From Bacteroidia bacterium (lineage in GTDB: Bacteria; Bacteroidota; Bacteroidia; Chitinophagales; Saprospiraceae): DNA of 55,485 bases. The stretch covers positions 1-55,485 of the forward strand of contig JAUIKE010000038.1 in NCBI GenBank assembly GCA_030430845.1, given 5' to 3'. Below are positions 24,357 to 32,706 of this stretch, piece by piece; position 1 is the first letter of the stretch, and the number at the start of each line of letters is the position of its first letter. Position numbers and translations under genes: made by a program. The notes beneath the pieces were generated by a model. It made no database searches. It was not told the origin of the DNA and worked only from the letters and a program-made list of their open reading frames with translations.

Positions 24357-27300
24357 CTAAAAGAAAAAACCACCTCCAAACATAAACCTAGCCTGCGCAT
24401 CATCGCCTTTGAATATACCGAAGCTCAAAGTAGCCACATTGAATGGGCTGATAAACAAACCTCCACCTACACTGGTATGCCAAAGGTCGGAACCATCTCC
24501 TTCCAGCCATACCCGGCCGTAATCAAAACCACCGAAAGCCCCCAATACGAAAGGAACCGCCCGGTTTCGGGATACAAAAAACTGTATCCGCAGGTCGGTA
24601 TTATGATAGAACGAAGACTGCCCCACAAATCGATCTCGCCGGTAACCTCGAATATTACTACCTGGGCCGACACCTCCCAGCATGGCTCCCTGGAAAAACT
24701 CGAATTTATTATTAAATACCTGCTTACCACCAATGCGGGTAGCCAACACCAGTATCCCTTTTCGATCCAGTCGTTGGTAAATAGAAAGGGCCGCCTCCAA
24801 ATAAGGGAAGTTGCGACTGTTATCAACCAACTCCATTTTCCACCCTCCATTAATTTTCAAGCCTACACCCCGGCCGGGATACGCAACATTGTCTACATTA
24901 TGATAGTCAAAAACCATTTTTAAGCCCAGGTATTGGACATCGTCAAAAATCTCGGGATTTAGTTCGTCTCCAACATCATCGATAAAGCGGCCGGAGGTAC
25001 GGTCGATTTGGATATCTTCAAATTCAGGTCCGAAGGCAAAGTAGGAACTGTACTGCCTGCGCATCACCGCAGCGAAAAGGCGATATTCTCGCTGCCGGAT
25101 TCGATGGAATTCGTCGCCATTATCCAGCTCCGTGTTAATGGTTTCATTACCCAATCCATAGAAATTAGATGTGTAAAGAGGTGTCCGGATCAGGGCATTA
25201 AGCTGCACATCCCATCGACCGAATACGTCAATAAAGTTACCATCGTATGCAAACCGAACGCCACCCGTACCTGCTGCGTATTGCAAACTCAGATTGTGAT
25301 TACTGGAATAAGGTTCCTTTTTATAGCCGTAATTAAAAAAACTAGACAAGGCTCCCAGTAAAAGGCCATCATCAGGGTTGGCACTGAGGGTAGGCAGCAG
25401 GAAACCGTAATCCATTTCATAATGCTTATCCTTTCGATTATGCAAATTGTAAAAGGGGTTATCCGTTAATCTCAATCTGGTTTCAGAGCCTTTTTCCAAA
25501 ACTCTATCTTCACTTAAAATGTCATAAACCACAGTTTTTTTACCACCCCCAACTTTTGACTCGTCGTAAAATTCATCTTCCCCCTCTCCTCCGATCAATC
25601 GGACCAAAGGTCCTTTTTGGGCAGAGCCGAACACCCGGAAAACGTCGTCGTCGTCCATAGTAAAAATCCGCACTTCCTTGGTTTCTCCTGCCAGGAAAGT
25701 TCGTTCATAGAGCAATTCCTGTTTATTCCCTTTTTTGCTTAAGGCGAACATCCTGACAATGGTCTGATCCTCTCCATTTCTTTCTATTTCTACTAACTCC
25801 CGGTCTGAAGTCCCCAGTATTTCCACATTTCTGGCATTTTCTAAGTACATCTTCCTGGCGATCTCCAAAATATTATCTCGTCTTTCCTTCAATTGGGACA
25901 TCACGAAATCCCCATCCAGTTCCAGGAACTGAGCGGGCCAGTTTTCTTGAAAGGAATTCTCGATCACATCATCCGTCAGATTTTCCCGGATATGCCTGGC
26001 TTCGGCCTCCCAATCTTCCCAGCCTACGCCTGCCAAAAACGTAGGGTCAAAATATCGAGCCCCATAATTGGTCCATTTCACCGGTTTGCTGCCGTAATCC
26101 CGCAAGGGTTGAAGGGCCGGGGAAAACCGGCGTAAGGTACCTACCAACATACCGTCATACCGACTAAACGCCTGATCTCGATCGCGGGGAATGGGCCGGT
26201 AGATGTGTTTTTTACCATCTTCAAACTCCGCCCAGCGCCACTGATCGTCATGCCGGTCCCAATCTCCTATCACCACATCGAACAGGCGATTACGCACCAC
26301 AAAACGATAATCCACCATATGATCCTGATCATCTCTAATATCCTCGAGCATATCCGGAGTGCTGATAATATTATCGGGCTTCCCAAAAAAATCGGCTTCT
26401 TTCCACACCTTCCCATCCGGGCGCTCTTCTACCAAATAAAGACCATCGCCATATCCATCATTATAAATACCAAGAGCCGGCTGCTTAGGCACGAAGTACA
26501 ATTCCGGATTAGTGTGATAAACACCGACGGCATCTGCCAGAGGAGGGATAACATTGGCCGCCAGGGGGTGGGCAGCGCTAAAGTTGTCCTTAACCACATC
26601 CAGGATAAAAGTTTGATTTAATGGGTAGGGCACCGTCCGGGTCGCGTCCTTTTTCACGGATCGCATGGTATACTGTTCTTCCTTGTCATTTTCGAGGCGC
26701 AGGGAATTTGTCTGGTACCCTCCTCCCCTTTTTACCGGCCGGACGCCGCCTTTAAATTCATTCAGGTCCAACTGCGGTACGCTTATATCCTGTGCATAGG
26801 CTTCCCGGTAATGCACGCCCCAGATTTTTTTACCCAATCCTTTTTTCGAATAATCGCGATCCGTAACCGGCACGCTTAGTGCCTGCCCGTCTTCAATAAT
26901 TGAAAAAGCAGAGCTATCTACAGAAGGACCTTTTAATTTAGGTAAGGCCTCTTTTATTTTTTTACGAAAAACCAGTTTCCCAATTTCATCACTTCCTTCG
27001 GCCGTCCAGAACTGGACCCAAACAGCCCCATCCTCATAAACCAATAATTCTGAAATCCCTTCTTTCCCATATGAAAAATCGGAGCCCTCTCCCCTGCGGG
27101 TAGCGCTTTTCTTTGATCCTGAGCCGCTGACGATAAAGGACTGCCCCCCTCTTTCGATGTATTGAAGGCTGTGTTCGTGGCCGGATGCAAAAATAAAATG
27201 GCCGTTTTTACGGGCAGTATTTAGTATGATGTCCCTGAATTCACTGTACTTCGGATGAGCAATATCTTGTGAAGTACCGATGGCCGAACGAAAGAAAGGA

Positions 27301-28118
27301 TAAATGGCCCCGATAAGAGGTAGCGGAATCCATAGGCTCTTATTAAGTGCGGTTAGTGGAAAAAGGTGTTCCCTAAAAGTGAAGCTGCCTCCGTGGGGCC
27401 CGTAGGTATATACCGGGTGGTGCATGGCCACCACTATATTTTTATTGCGACTGCCTTTTAGCATTTCCTCAAATTGTAGAGCAAAAACCGAGCGGCTTTT
27501 CACTTCGCAGCCCTCATTGATCTCGGGTTCACCATCCCAATTTTCCAAAAACCATTGAGAATCCAGCAAAACAAGTACCAGGTCTTTTCGAAGTTCAATT
27601 TCTGCCGGGTCTCCACAACCTGGATTAGGTTCCATGACATTATTCCTGTCCAGGTAATCGTCCAAAAAATCTTCCTGCTCTTCCAGGCCATCCACCCCAT
27701 AGCCGTACCAATCATGATTACCGGCTATAAAATGAACGCGCCCCTTAAAATCCTTGACGGCATCCATCTGAACTTTTAGCTTGTATTCATCCAGTTTTCT
27801 TTCTTCTGCTTTTAAAGGATCTTTATCAGAAGGCATGCCGTTCCAATAAATATTATCCCCCAGAAAAACAACGGTCACCTCCTTTGGATCGGCCTCCTGC
27901 TGAAGCTTTATCTCCAATAGCCGAACAGCAGGCAACTCTTTGTTGTACTCGGCTCCCCCTGCATCTCCAATAAAGTAAAGCTTGTGAACAATCTTTTGGT
28001 CCGGAAGCAAGTCGTTTGCCCAGTTTTGAGTCTCTTTGGATACGTGAATCTGATAATTAGCGCAGGCATTGAGAAAAACCACGCCTAAAAGGGCTATCAG
28101 CTTAAAAGTATGTTTCAT
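24357..28118 (-). CDS. Lipoprotein fusing a calcineurin-like metallophosphoesterase, a kinase-like middle domain and an Omp85/BamA-type barrel
   Basis: A 1253-aa protein. The N-terminus has a lipobox (VFLNAC). Residues about 45-370 hold a full metallophosphoesterase set: FIGDAGG, FLGDNIYWNG, AGNHDWYGYG, AMHHPVYTYGPHG, ASGHEHS. A middle region (about 490-760) contains GDWDRHDDQW (D621-R622-H623) and PIPRDRDQAF about 20 residues later. This is reminiscent of the DRH and metal-binding motifs of CotH/FAM20-like atypical kinases, though the resemblance is by eye only. The C-terminal about 380 residues look like an outer-membrane beta-barrel, with RGYRRDRFVG matching the Omp85/surface-antigen loop motif and a terminal aromatic residue. 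The protein is probably anchored in the outer membrane with its phosphatase domain in the periplasm or at the surface. Substrate unknown. Confidence 0.85.
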   Translation of the reverse strand: MKHTFKLIALLGVVFLNACANYQIHVSKETQNWANDLLPDQKIVHKLYFIGDAGGAEYNKELPAVRLLEIKLQQEADPKEVTVVFLGDNIYWNGMPSDKDPLKAEERKLDEYKLKVQMDAVKDFKGRVHFIAGNHDWYGYGVDGLEEQEDFLDDYLDRNNVMEPNPGCGDPAEIELRKDLVLVLLDSQWFLENWDGEPEINEGCEVKSRSVFALQFEEMLKGSRNKNIVVAMHHPVYTYGPHGGSFTFREHLFPLTALNKSLWIPLPLIGAIYPFFRSAIGTSQDIAHPKYSEFRDIILNTARKNGHFIFASGHEHSLQYIERGGQSFIVSGSGSKKSATRRGEGSDFSYGKEGISELLVYEDGAVWVQFWTAEGSDEIGKLVFRKKIKEALPKLKGPSVDSSAFSIIEDGQALSVPVTDRDYSKKGLGKKIWGVHYREAYAQDISVPQLDLNEFKGGVRPVKRGGGYQTNSLRLENDKEEQYTMRSVKKDATRTVPYPLNQTFILDVVKDNFSAAHPLAANVIPPLADAVGVYHTNPELYFVPKQPALGIYNDGYGDGLYLVEERPDGKVWKEADFFGKPDNIISTPDMLEDIRDDQDHMVDYRFVVRNRLFDVVIGDWDRHDDQWRWAEFEDGKKHIYRPIPRDRDQAFSRYDGMLVGTLRRFSPALQPLRDYGSKPVKWTNYGARYFDPTFLAGVGWEDWEAEARHIRENLTDDVIENSFQENWPAQFLELDGDFVMSQLKERRDNILEIARKMYLENARNVEILGTSDRELVEIERNGEDQTIVRMFALSKKGNKQELLYERTFLAGETKEVRIFTMDDDDVFRVFGSAQKGPLVRLIGGEGEDEFYDESKVGGGKKTVVYDILSEDRVLEKGSETRLRLTDNPFYNLHNRKDKHYEMDYGFLLPTLSANPDDGLLLGALSSFFNYGYKKEPYSSNHNLSLQYAAGTGGVRFAYDGNFIDVFGRWDVQLNALIRTPLYTSNFYGLGNETINTELDNGDEFHRIRQREYRLFAAVMRRQYSSYFAFGPEFEDIQIDRTSGRFIDDVGDELNPEIFDDVQYLGLKMVFDYHNVDNVAYPGRGVGLKINGGWKMELVDNSRNFPYLEAALSIYQRLDRKGILVLATRIGGKQVFNNKFEFFQGAMLGGVGPGSNIRGYRRDRFVGQSSFYHNTDLRIQFFVSRNRAVPFVLGAFGGFDYGRVWLEGDGSDLWHTSVGGGLFISPFNVATLSFGIFKGDDAQARFMFGGGFFF

Positions 28119-28497
28119 TGATGCCTATGAGTTTAGAAACTGAATAGATTAGAAGGATGGGCGAACGCCCATCCTTCTAATCTATTCAAGATACAACAAT
28201 CCTAAACAAAACAAAAAAGACCTCTTCGGGATGAAGAGGTCCTCAATTTTACACTCACTAGTTTATGAAACTTAAGCCGACGCTAAAAAAGATCTTATTA
28301 ATTAAACCGTATGTTTACGGCATATATTGTATTCAATATGGCATCTTTTTGGATAATTTACAAAGTTTTTTATCCTTTCTCTACAAAAATGGAAATTATC
28401 TCGCATTAATGAAAGTTATTCACTATTAAATAAAATTTAAAAAATTTTCCAACCTTTTAAATTTTCTTAAATCTTTAGAAAAAAAAGAGACAATACC
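28119..28497. other. Divergent intergenic region with two hairpins
   Basis: A 379-bp region between the metallophosphoesterase start and the sigma-factor start. It holds the palindrome at 28141-28188 and a second hairpin (GACCTCTTC 28219-28227 / GAAGAGGTC 28233-28241, loop 5 nt). The rest is AT-rich and must hold the promoters of both genes, but no exact TAnnTTTG element was found. No coding potential seen. Confidence 0.6.
28141..28188. repeat. 48-bp palindrome with 2-nt loop between divergent genes
   Basis: Perfect 23-bp arms (TGAATAGATTAGAAGGATGGGCG and its complement) with loop AA. It lies 22 bp upstream of the metallophosphoesterase start and about 300 bp from the divergent sigma-factor gene, so it is not at any gene end and would form in the 5' leader of the minus-strand transcript. 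Confidence 0.85.
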
Positions 28498-29058
28498 TTG
28501 AGAACCGCGCCTAATGCTGAAGAACGGACACTAATCAAAGGCTGCCTAAAGGGAAACCAAAGTGCGCAGATGAAGCTGTACAATAAGTACGTTCAGGCCA
28601 TGTATAACATCGTTATTCGCATGCACCCTCATCCAATGGATGCAGAGGATATCCTCCAGGACAGTTTTGTAAAAGTCTTCCGAAACCTGTCTTCTTTCAA
28701 TGGAGAGTCAACTCTCGGTGCCTGGATCAAACGAATTGTGATCAACACCTGCTTGAATTTTTTACGGAAAAATAAGCGTCTTAGTTTCATTCAAATGGAG
28801 GGCGCAGGAGAATTTTCGGAGGAAATGGAGGAAAAAGGTACCTCCATCGATATGGCAAGTATTCACCATGCCATAAAACAATTACCAGAAGGGTGCAGAG
28901 TCATTTTTTCCTTACACCTCTTGGAAGGATATCAACATAAGGAAATTGCAAAAATCCTCGATATCACAGAATCAACCTCCAAATCTCAATATCACCGGGC
29001 AAAACGCCTTCTGAGAAACCATTTAAAAAAAAGTGCGGTGGTGGGGTATAGTTCATAG
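28498..29058 (+). CDS. ECF-type RNA polymerase sigma factor
   Basis: A 186-aa sigma-70 family protein. Region 2 spans about residues 20-90 (NIVIRMHPHPMDAEDILQDSFVKVF, then FNGESTLGAWIKRIVINTCLNFLRK). Region 4 spans about 115-175 (LPEGCRVIFSLHLLEGYQHKEIAKILDITESTSKSQYHRAKRLLR). The start is a TTG at 28498: the frame has an upstream stop and no earlier ATG, and the first internal ATG would remove the beginning of region 2. It is followed 16 nt later by a membrane protein of anti-sigma type. The last codons (Y-S-S-stop) lie inside a TAGTTCA heptamer repeat. Confidence 0.92.
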   Translation: MRTAPNAEERTLIKGCLKGNQSAQMKLYNKYVQAMYNIVIRMHPHPMDAEDILQDSFVKVFRNLSSFNGESTLGAWIKRIVINTCLNFLRKNKRLSFIQMEGAGEFSEEMEEKGTSIDMASIHHAIKQLPEGCRVIFSLHLLEGYQHKEIAKILDITESTSKSQYHRAKRLLRNHLKKSAVVGYSS

Positions 29059-29069
29059 TTCATAGTTGA
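29049..29069 (+). repeat. Short heptamer array across a stop codon
   Basis: Three 7-bp units (TAGTTCA, TAGTTCA, TAGTTGA) in perfect register. The sigma-factor stop TAG is the start of the second unit. Same family as the larger heptamer arrays in this window. Confidence 0.7.
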
Positions 29070-29074
29070 AATAA

Positions 29075-29641
29075 ATGAAGATGAGTTTTTTTGAAAAAAA
29101 TATAAGAGACAACAGATCAGAGTTGGATCAAATTGAAATGCCGGATACAAAACGGATCTGGCAGGGCATCCAGCAGGAAATACAGGATGAGGATTCCAAA
29201 AGCCAGAATGGATGGAATATTTCCATCGGAAAATACTGGCAATGGAGTATAGCCGCATCAGTCTGCTTGCTGATAGTTGCGGTATTGGTTTTCCGTCAGG
29301 GACCTTCCTCCAGCCCGGATCAGGTTGACCTGGCCAGTTATTATCCCGAGCTGGCGGCTCAGCAGGATGAATATGTGCAGCTGATCCGACAAAAAGAAGC
29401 GGAGGTCAATATTGGAAAGCTGGATAAAGCCTCTTTTTCAGATATTTTTAAAGAATTGGAAATGCTGGATGACATCCATCAGGAAACCCTGCAGGATGTT
29501 CCCAAATACATCGATAATGAGCAATTGGTACGTACCCTCATTAGATATTATGAACAAAAAATTAAAATTCTCGAACGATTATCAAAAGAAGTAGAAAAAC
29601 AACAATATCATGAGGAAAAAAATCACGAAAGAAGTCTTTAA
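29075..29641 (+). CDS. Membrane protein, probable anti-sigma factor
   Basis: A 188-aa protein with a cytoplasmic N-terminus (about 1-48; contains a WQGIQQEIQDED helix), one transmembrane helix (about 56-73; WSIAASVCLLIVAVLVF), and a periplasmic helical region of about 110 aa rich in Glu, Gln and Lys. No zinc-binding HxxxCxxC anti-sigma motif is present. Identification rests on position directly after an ECF sigma gene and on the single-helix topology. Its 3' end overlaps the next gene by 32 nt, so the three genes are probably translated together. It would hold the sigma factor inactive until an envelope signal arrives. Confidence 0.7.
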   Translation: MKMSFFEKNIRDNRSELDQIEMPDTKRIWQGIQQEIQDEDSKSQNGWNISIGKYWQWSIAASVCLLIVAVLVFRQGPSSSPDQVDLASYYPELAAQQDEYVQLIRQKEAEVNIGKLDKASFSDIFKELEMLDDIHQETLQDVPKYIDNEQLVRTLIRYYEQKIKILERLSKEVEKQQYHEEKNHERSL

Positions 29642-30929
29642 TATAGGTGTCGTCCTAACGGCCCTGCTTTTCCTGGGCCCCTGGGCCCTCGCGCAAAAAG
29701 ATTATAATAAGGTATTCGAAAAGTCCTTCAGTGGAATCAAGGATGTCAAGGTCAGCCACCGCCGGGGAGCTATTGAGGTGCTGCCTTCTACCAACGGCCA
29801 GATCTCCTACCGGGTGGAACTATCTTTCAAAGCAAACGAAGAGGTAGACGCTCAAAGTCTGATCAATCATTTTGAGATGGATGCTGATCAGGTAGGCAGC
29901 CGCCTGGATATACAGTCCGACCTGAACATCAAACGCTGGAATAGCCGGAATGGAAACGTGCGCATCGAGTTTTCAGATGGAGACAAAATTAAGGACATTA
30001 AAGAGGTGAAGGTCAAAATGCAGCTCTATGTGCCTTCTCTCGAATCCCTGTCGCTCCAAAACAAGTACGATGATATCATCATCGAAAAACCACTAGACGC
30101 CCATTTATCTGTCAATCTGTACAGCGGCCGGATTAAAGTCGCACAGCTCAGTAAAAATCTGAATTTGGAGATGAAGTACAGCAAAGGCTCGGTCGGCGAT
30201 TTTAAAAACGGTGATTTTAAAATTTACGATTGTGACCTGCAATTCGGAAATGGTGGCCAGTTAACAGTCGAATCCAAGTATTCCGACATCGAACTCGGCA
30301 TGCTCCAATCTCTAAATGCCGATACCTACGATGATGAGTATCGAATCGGCCAAATATCCGGCAATCTTACAATAGAAGACAAATATTCCGAATTTGAAAT
30401 TGCCGGAGCCGGCAATACCCGACTGGATATTTACGACAGCGATATAGAATTAGAACGGGCTAAGGCCTTGCAGGTAAAAAGCAAGTATTCCAGCTTCCGA
30501 CTGGGCACCGTAGAAGATCTTGACTTTGAACTGTCGTACGACGATGAAGTAAAGGTAAAAGAACTTGGCAGCCTATCCTCCATGGAATCCAAATATACGA
30601 ATTATGAGATCCGGCAGCTCCACAAATCTATCAAAATGGGTTCTCACGACGATGATCTTCGTGTAGAAGCTATAAGCAAAACCTTCTCTGGATTTTCCCT
30701 GGAAGGCAAGTATACCAGTGTGGACCTGACAATCGACCCTGCTGTTGTCTTTCGGGTCGATTCCTACACGAAATATGGGAAATTTAATTTCCCGGATGAT
30801 CGCTTCGAAGCTACCTTTTACAAAGAAAAAAATAGCGAATTAGAATTGAAGGGCGCTGTGAAAGGCGCCGGCGAAAGCAGTCCGCTGGTGAAGATTAATG
30901 GGCATGATTGTCAGATTAGTATTAAATAG
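29610..30929 (+). CDS. Exported beta-rich protein, DUF4097-like putative adhesin
   Basis: A 439-aa protein with a signal peptide (VLTALLFLGPWALAQ). The mature part is a regular series of short beta strands with recurring K-Y-[ST]-x-[IFVL] and Y-D-[DS] turns (SLQNKYDDIIIEKPL, ESKYSDIELG, IEDKYSEFEIAG, VKSKYSSFRLG, MESKYTNYEIRQ, LEGKYTSVDL), spaced roughly 40-50 residues, consistent with a beta-helix or beta-solenoid of the DUF4097 type. It is the third gene of the sigma/anti-sigma unit, overlapping the second by 32 nt, so it is likely either the regulated output or a component of signal detection. The stop is followed directly by a heptamer array. Confidence 0.8.
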   Translation: MRKKITKEVFNIGVVLTALLFLGPWALAQKDYNKVFEKSFSGIKDVKVSHRRGAIEVLPSTNGQISYRVELSFKANEEVDAQSLINHFEMDADQVGSRLDIQSDLNIKRWNSRNGNVRIEFSDGDKIKDIKEVKVKMQLYVPSLESLSLQNKYDDIIIEKPLDAHLSVNLYSGRIKVAQLSKNLNLEMKYSKGSVGDFKNGDFKIYDCDLQFGNGGQLTVESKYSDIELGMLQSLNADTYDDEYRIGQISGNLTIEDKYSEFEIAGAGNTRLDIYDSDIELERAKALQVKSKYSSFRLGTVEDLDFELSYDDEVKVKELGSLSSMESKYTNYEIRQLHKSIKMGSHDDDLRVEAISKTFSGFSLEGKYTSVDLTIDPAVVFRVDSYTKYGKFNFPDDRFEATFYKEKNSELELKGAVKGAGESSPLVKINGHDCQISIK

Positions 30930-31032
30930 GAAGGGCGAAGGGCGAGGGGCGAATATTTCTATTTTCGACCTTCGCCCTTCAACCTTCAACCTTCGCCCTT
31001 CGTCCTTCGACCTTCAACCCTCGCCCTTCCCT
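30930..31032. repeat. Inverted heptamer array filling a convergent gap
   Basis: Units of 7 bp in strict register: GAAGGGC, GAAGGGC, GAGGGGC (30930-30950), then, after a 12-nt spacer, TTTCGAC, CTTCGCC, CTTCAAC, CTTCAAC, CTTCGCC, CTTCGTC, CTTCGAC, CTTCAAC, CCTCGCC, CTTCCCT (30963-31032). The two halves are partly complementary and form a hairpin. The array runs from the base after one stop codon to the first base of the opposing stop codon. Confidence 0.85.
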
Positions 31033-32270
31033 CATTTTTTTAAAAACATTTTTATCCAAAATGCCGGTTTCACGATCTGCTCTCTCAAATTAAAATCCGT
31101 GTACATACCGGTGATGACGTTCACCACTTTCTGGTTGCCGGCGATGATGTTGGCAATGGCATTCACCAGAAACGGATAACTGGCCATGCGCTGCATTTTA
31201 TAACTTAACTTCATTTCGGAACCCAGTACCCTTTTTATCCGTACATCATAGGCTTTCATAAAAGCAGCCGAAAAGTCATTTTTCAGTAAACACTGTTCGG
31301 CCTGCTCGGCAGCGATGAATCCACTGTAAAAGGCATTGCCGATGCCCTCGCCGGTCAGCGGATCGATCAGGTGCCCGGCATCGCCTACCAACATGAAGTG
31401 GTCACCTGAAATCACCCGGGTTTTGGAACCAAGCGGCAAGCCATAGCCCGCCACCTTACCGATCCTTTCCGCCCCTTCAAAACGATCTTTGAACTTGGGA
31501 TGCTCTTCAACGATAAAGTCCAACATTTTACGCAGGTTCACCTTCCGTTTTTTGACGATATCACTGCGCATACCCACGCCTACATTGGCCTCTCCGTTGG
31601 GCAATGGAAAGATCCAGAAATACCCCGGCGTTAATTCTTTGACAAAATGAAGTTCAATGAAATTATCGGAATGGAGTCCTTTTACATTTTTATAATAGGC
31701 CCGAACCGCACCGGCATGATGATTGAGATCTTTCTCCAGGCCGGCTTGTTTTCGGCTGAAGGTGGAATGTGCGCCACTAGCGTCAATAAGGATCTTGCAA
31801 TCAACTTGTAATTTTCCTTCCTCATCCGATAGTCTGTATCCCCTTTCGGATCGTTCTATTGCTGAAATGGCCGTTTCCAGGTGCAGATCAATATTGTCTC
31901 GCCTTTTGACTTCTTCCACTAAAAAGTTATCAAACTCCAGTCTTTTCGACACATAACCCGGCGCGGCATCCCGATGCTTGTTGTAATTCTGTTTAAAAGG
32001 TAGTGCGATGGCCTTTCCATTGGGAGAAACGAAGGTCAGTCCCCACACGTCTGTCTGTTCTGCCTGCGCATCAAAACGTTTGAGAATCTGCGGGTCCAGG
32101 CGATTCATCAAGGTAGTCACCTTTCCACTGATCGCATCTCCGCAAACTTTATCTCTCGGAAAGGCTGCCTTATCGATCAGCACACATGGAATTCCCATGT
32201 AGCTTAGTTTTAAGGCAGTGGCTGTCCCGCCGGGTCCGGCGCCGATGATGCATACGTCTGTTTCTATCAT
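31032..32270 (-). CDS. Geranylgeranyl-reductase-family FAD-dependent oxidoreductase
   Basis: A 412-aa flavoprotein with an N-terminal Rossmann FAD-binding motif (VCIIGAGPGGTATALKLSYMG) followed by the family motif FPRDKVCGDAISGK. A second FAD motif is GDHFMLVGDAGHLIDPLTGEGIGNAFYSG. These are features of the GGR/PHBH-type family, whose members saturate isoprenoid chains or oxidise aromatic substrates. No signal peptide; cytoplasmic or membrane-peripheral. The substrate cannot be told from sequence; isoprenoid-chain reduction (for example of menaquinone) is one possibility. The single gene stands between a heptamer array at its 3' end and a multi-hairpin divergent region at its 5' end. Confidence 0.88.
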   Translation of the reverse strand: MIETDVCIIGAGPGGTATALKLSYMGIPCVLIDKAAFPRDKVCGDAISGKVTTLMNRLDPQILKRFDAQAEQTDVWGLTFVSPNGKAIALPFKQNYNKHRDAAPGYVSKRLEFDNFLVEEVKRRDNIDLHLETAISAIERSERGYRLSDEEGKLQVDCKILIDASGAHSTFSRKQAGLEKDLNHHAGAVRAYYKNVKGLHSDNFIELHFVKELTPGYFWIFPLPNGEANVGVGMRSDIVKKRKVNLRKMLDFIVEEHPKFKDRFEGAERIGKVAGYGLPLGSKTRVISGDHFMLVGDAGHLIDPLTGEGIGNAFYSGFIAAEQAEQCLLKNDFSAAFMKAYDVRIKRVLGSEMKLSYKMQRMASYPFLVNAIANIIAGNQKVVNVITGMYTDFNLREQIVKPAFWIKMFLKK

Positions 32271-32706
32271 AAATCTTATTTAAGAAAAGCTGATGGACCG
32301 ACCTTAATATTTGGCCTAAAATATATACTAAAAGCTTGATGAAATCGAAAAAACAGCTGTTTTTTCGATTTCATCAAGCTTTTAAATATTATTTAGGCGA
32401 TGAGGGGCCGTTAGGTCCCTCATCGCCTACTAAAAAAAGTAAGCGGTTAAAGCATTACGCTTTAACCGCCAAACTTATTATCCCTATTCGAGTTATCAGC
32501 TGTATCGATTCTTTAACTGCATAGGGCAGTATATCTCTTATGGCAAAAGGTTACTTTTTGTTTACAATTATTTAACACAAATATAAAATAATATGCATGA
32601 GGAGGAAATTTTTTGGAAAAAAAATATCGAAAAGCCATGCCTAATCCAACTAATTCCTTTCAATCCCTACACAATTATTTCTTTATATTGTAAAGAAATT
32701 AAGTGT
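32271..32706. other. Divergent intergenic region with three consecutive hairpins
   Basis: A 436-bp region between the flavoprotein and amidohydrolase starts. It holds the 56-bp palindrome at 32329-32384, a second hairpin (TAGGCGATGAGGG 32394-32406 / CCCTCATCGCCTA 32417-32429) and a third (GCGGTTAAAGC 32443-32453 / GCTTTAACCGC 32459-32469). The rest is AT-rich. No coding potential beyond the discounted 38-codon extension of the amidohydrolase frame. Stacked terminator-like hairpins between divergent genes are unexplained. Confidence 0.65.
32329..32384. repeat. Perfect 56-bp palindrome, no loop, between divergent genes
   Basis: Two 28-bp arms meet at CAGCTG with no spacer and no mismatch (outer end TAAAAGCTTGATG). 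It lies about 58 bp upstream of the flavoprotein start and over 300 bp from the amidohydrolase start, so it is not at a gene 3' end. Confidence 0.9.

Noticed and set aside
30930..31032. CRISPR-like array
   Set aside because: Units are 7 bp without spacers, and no cas gene is present.
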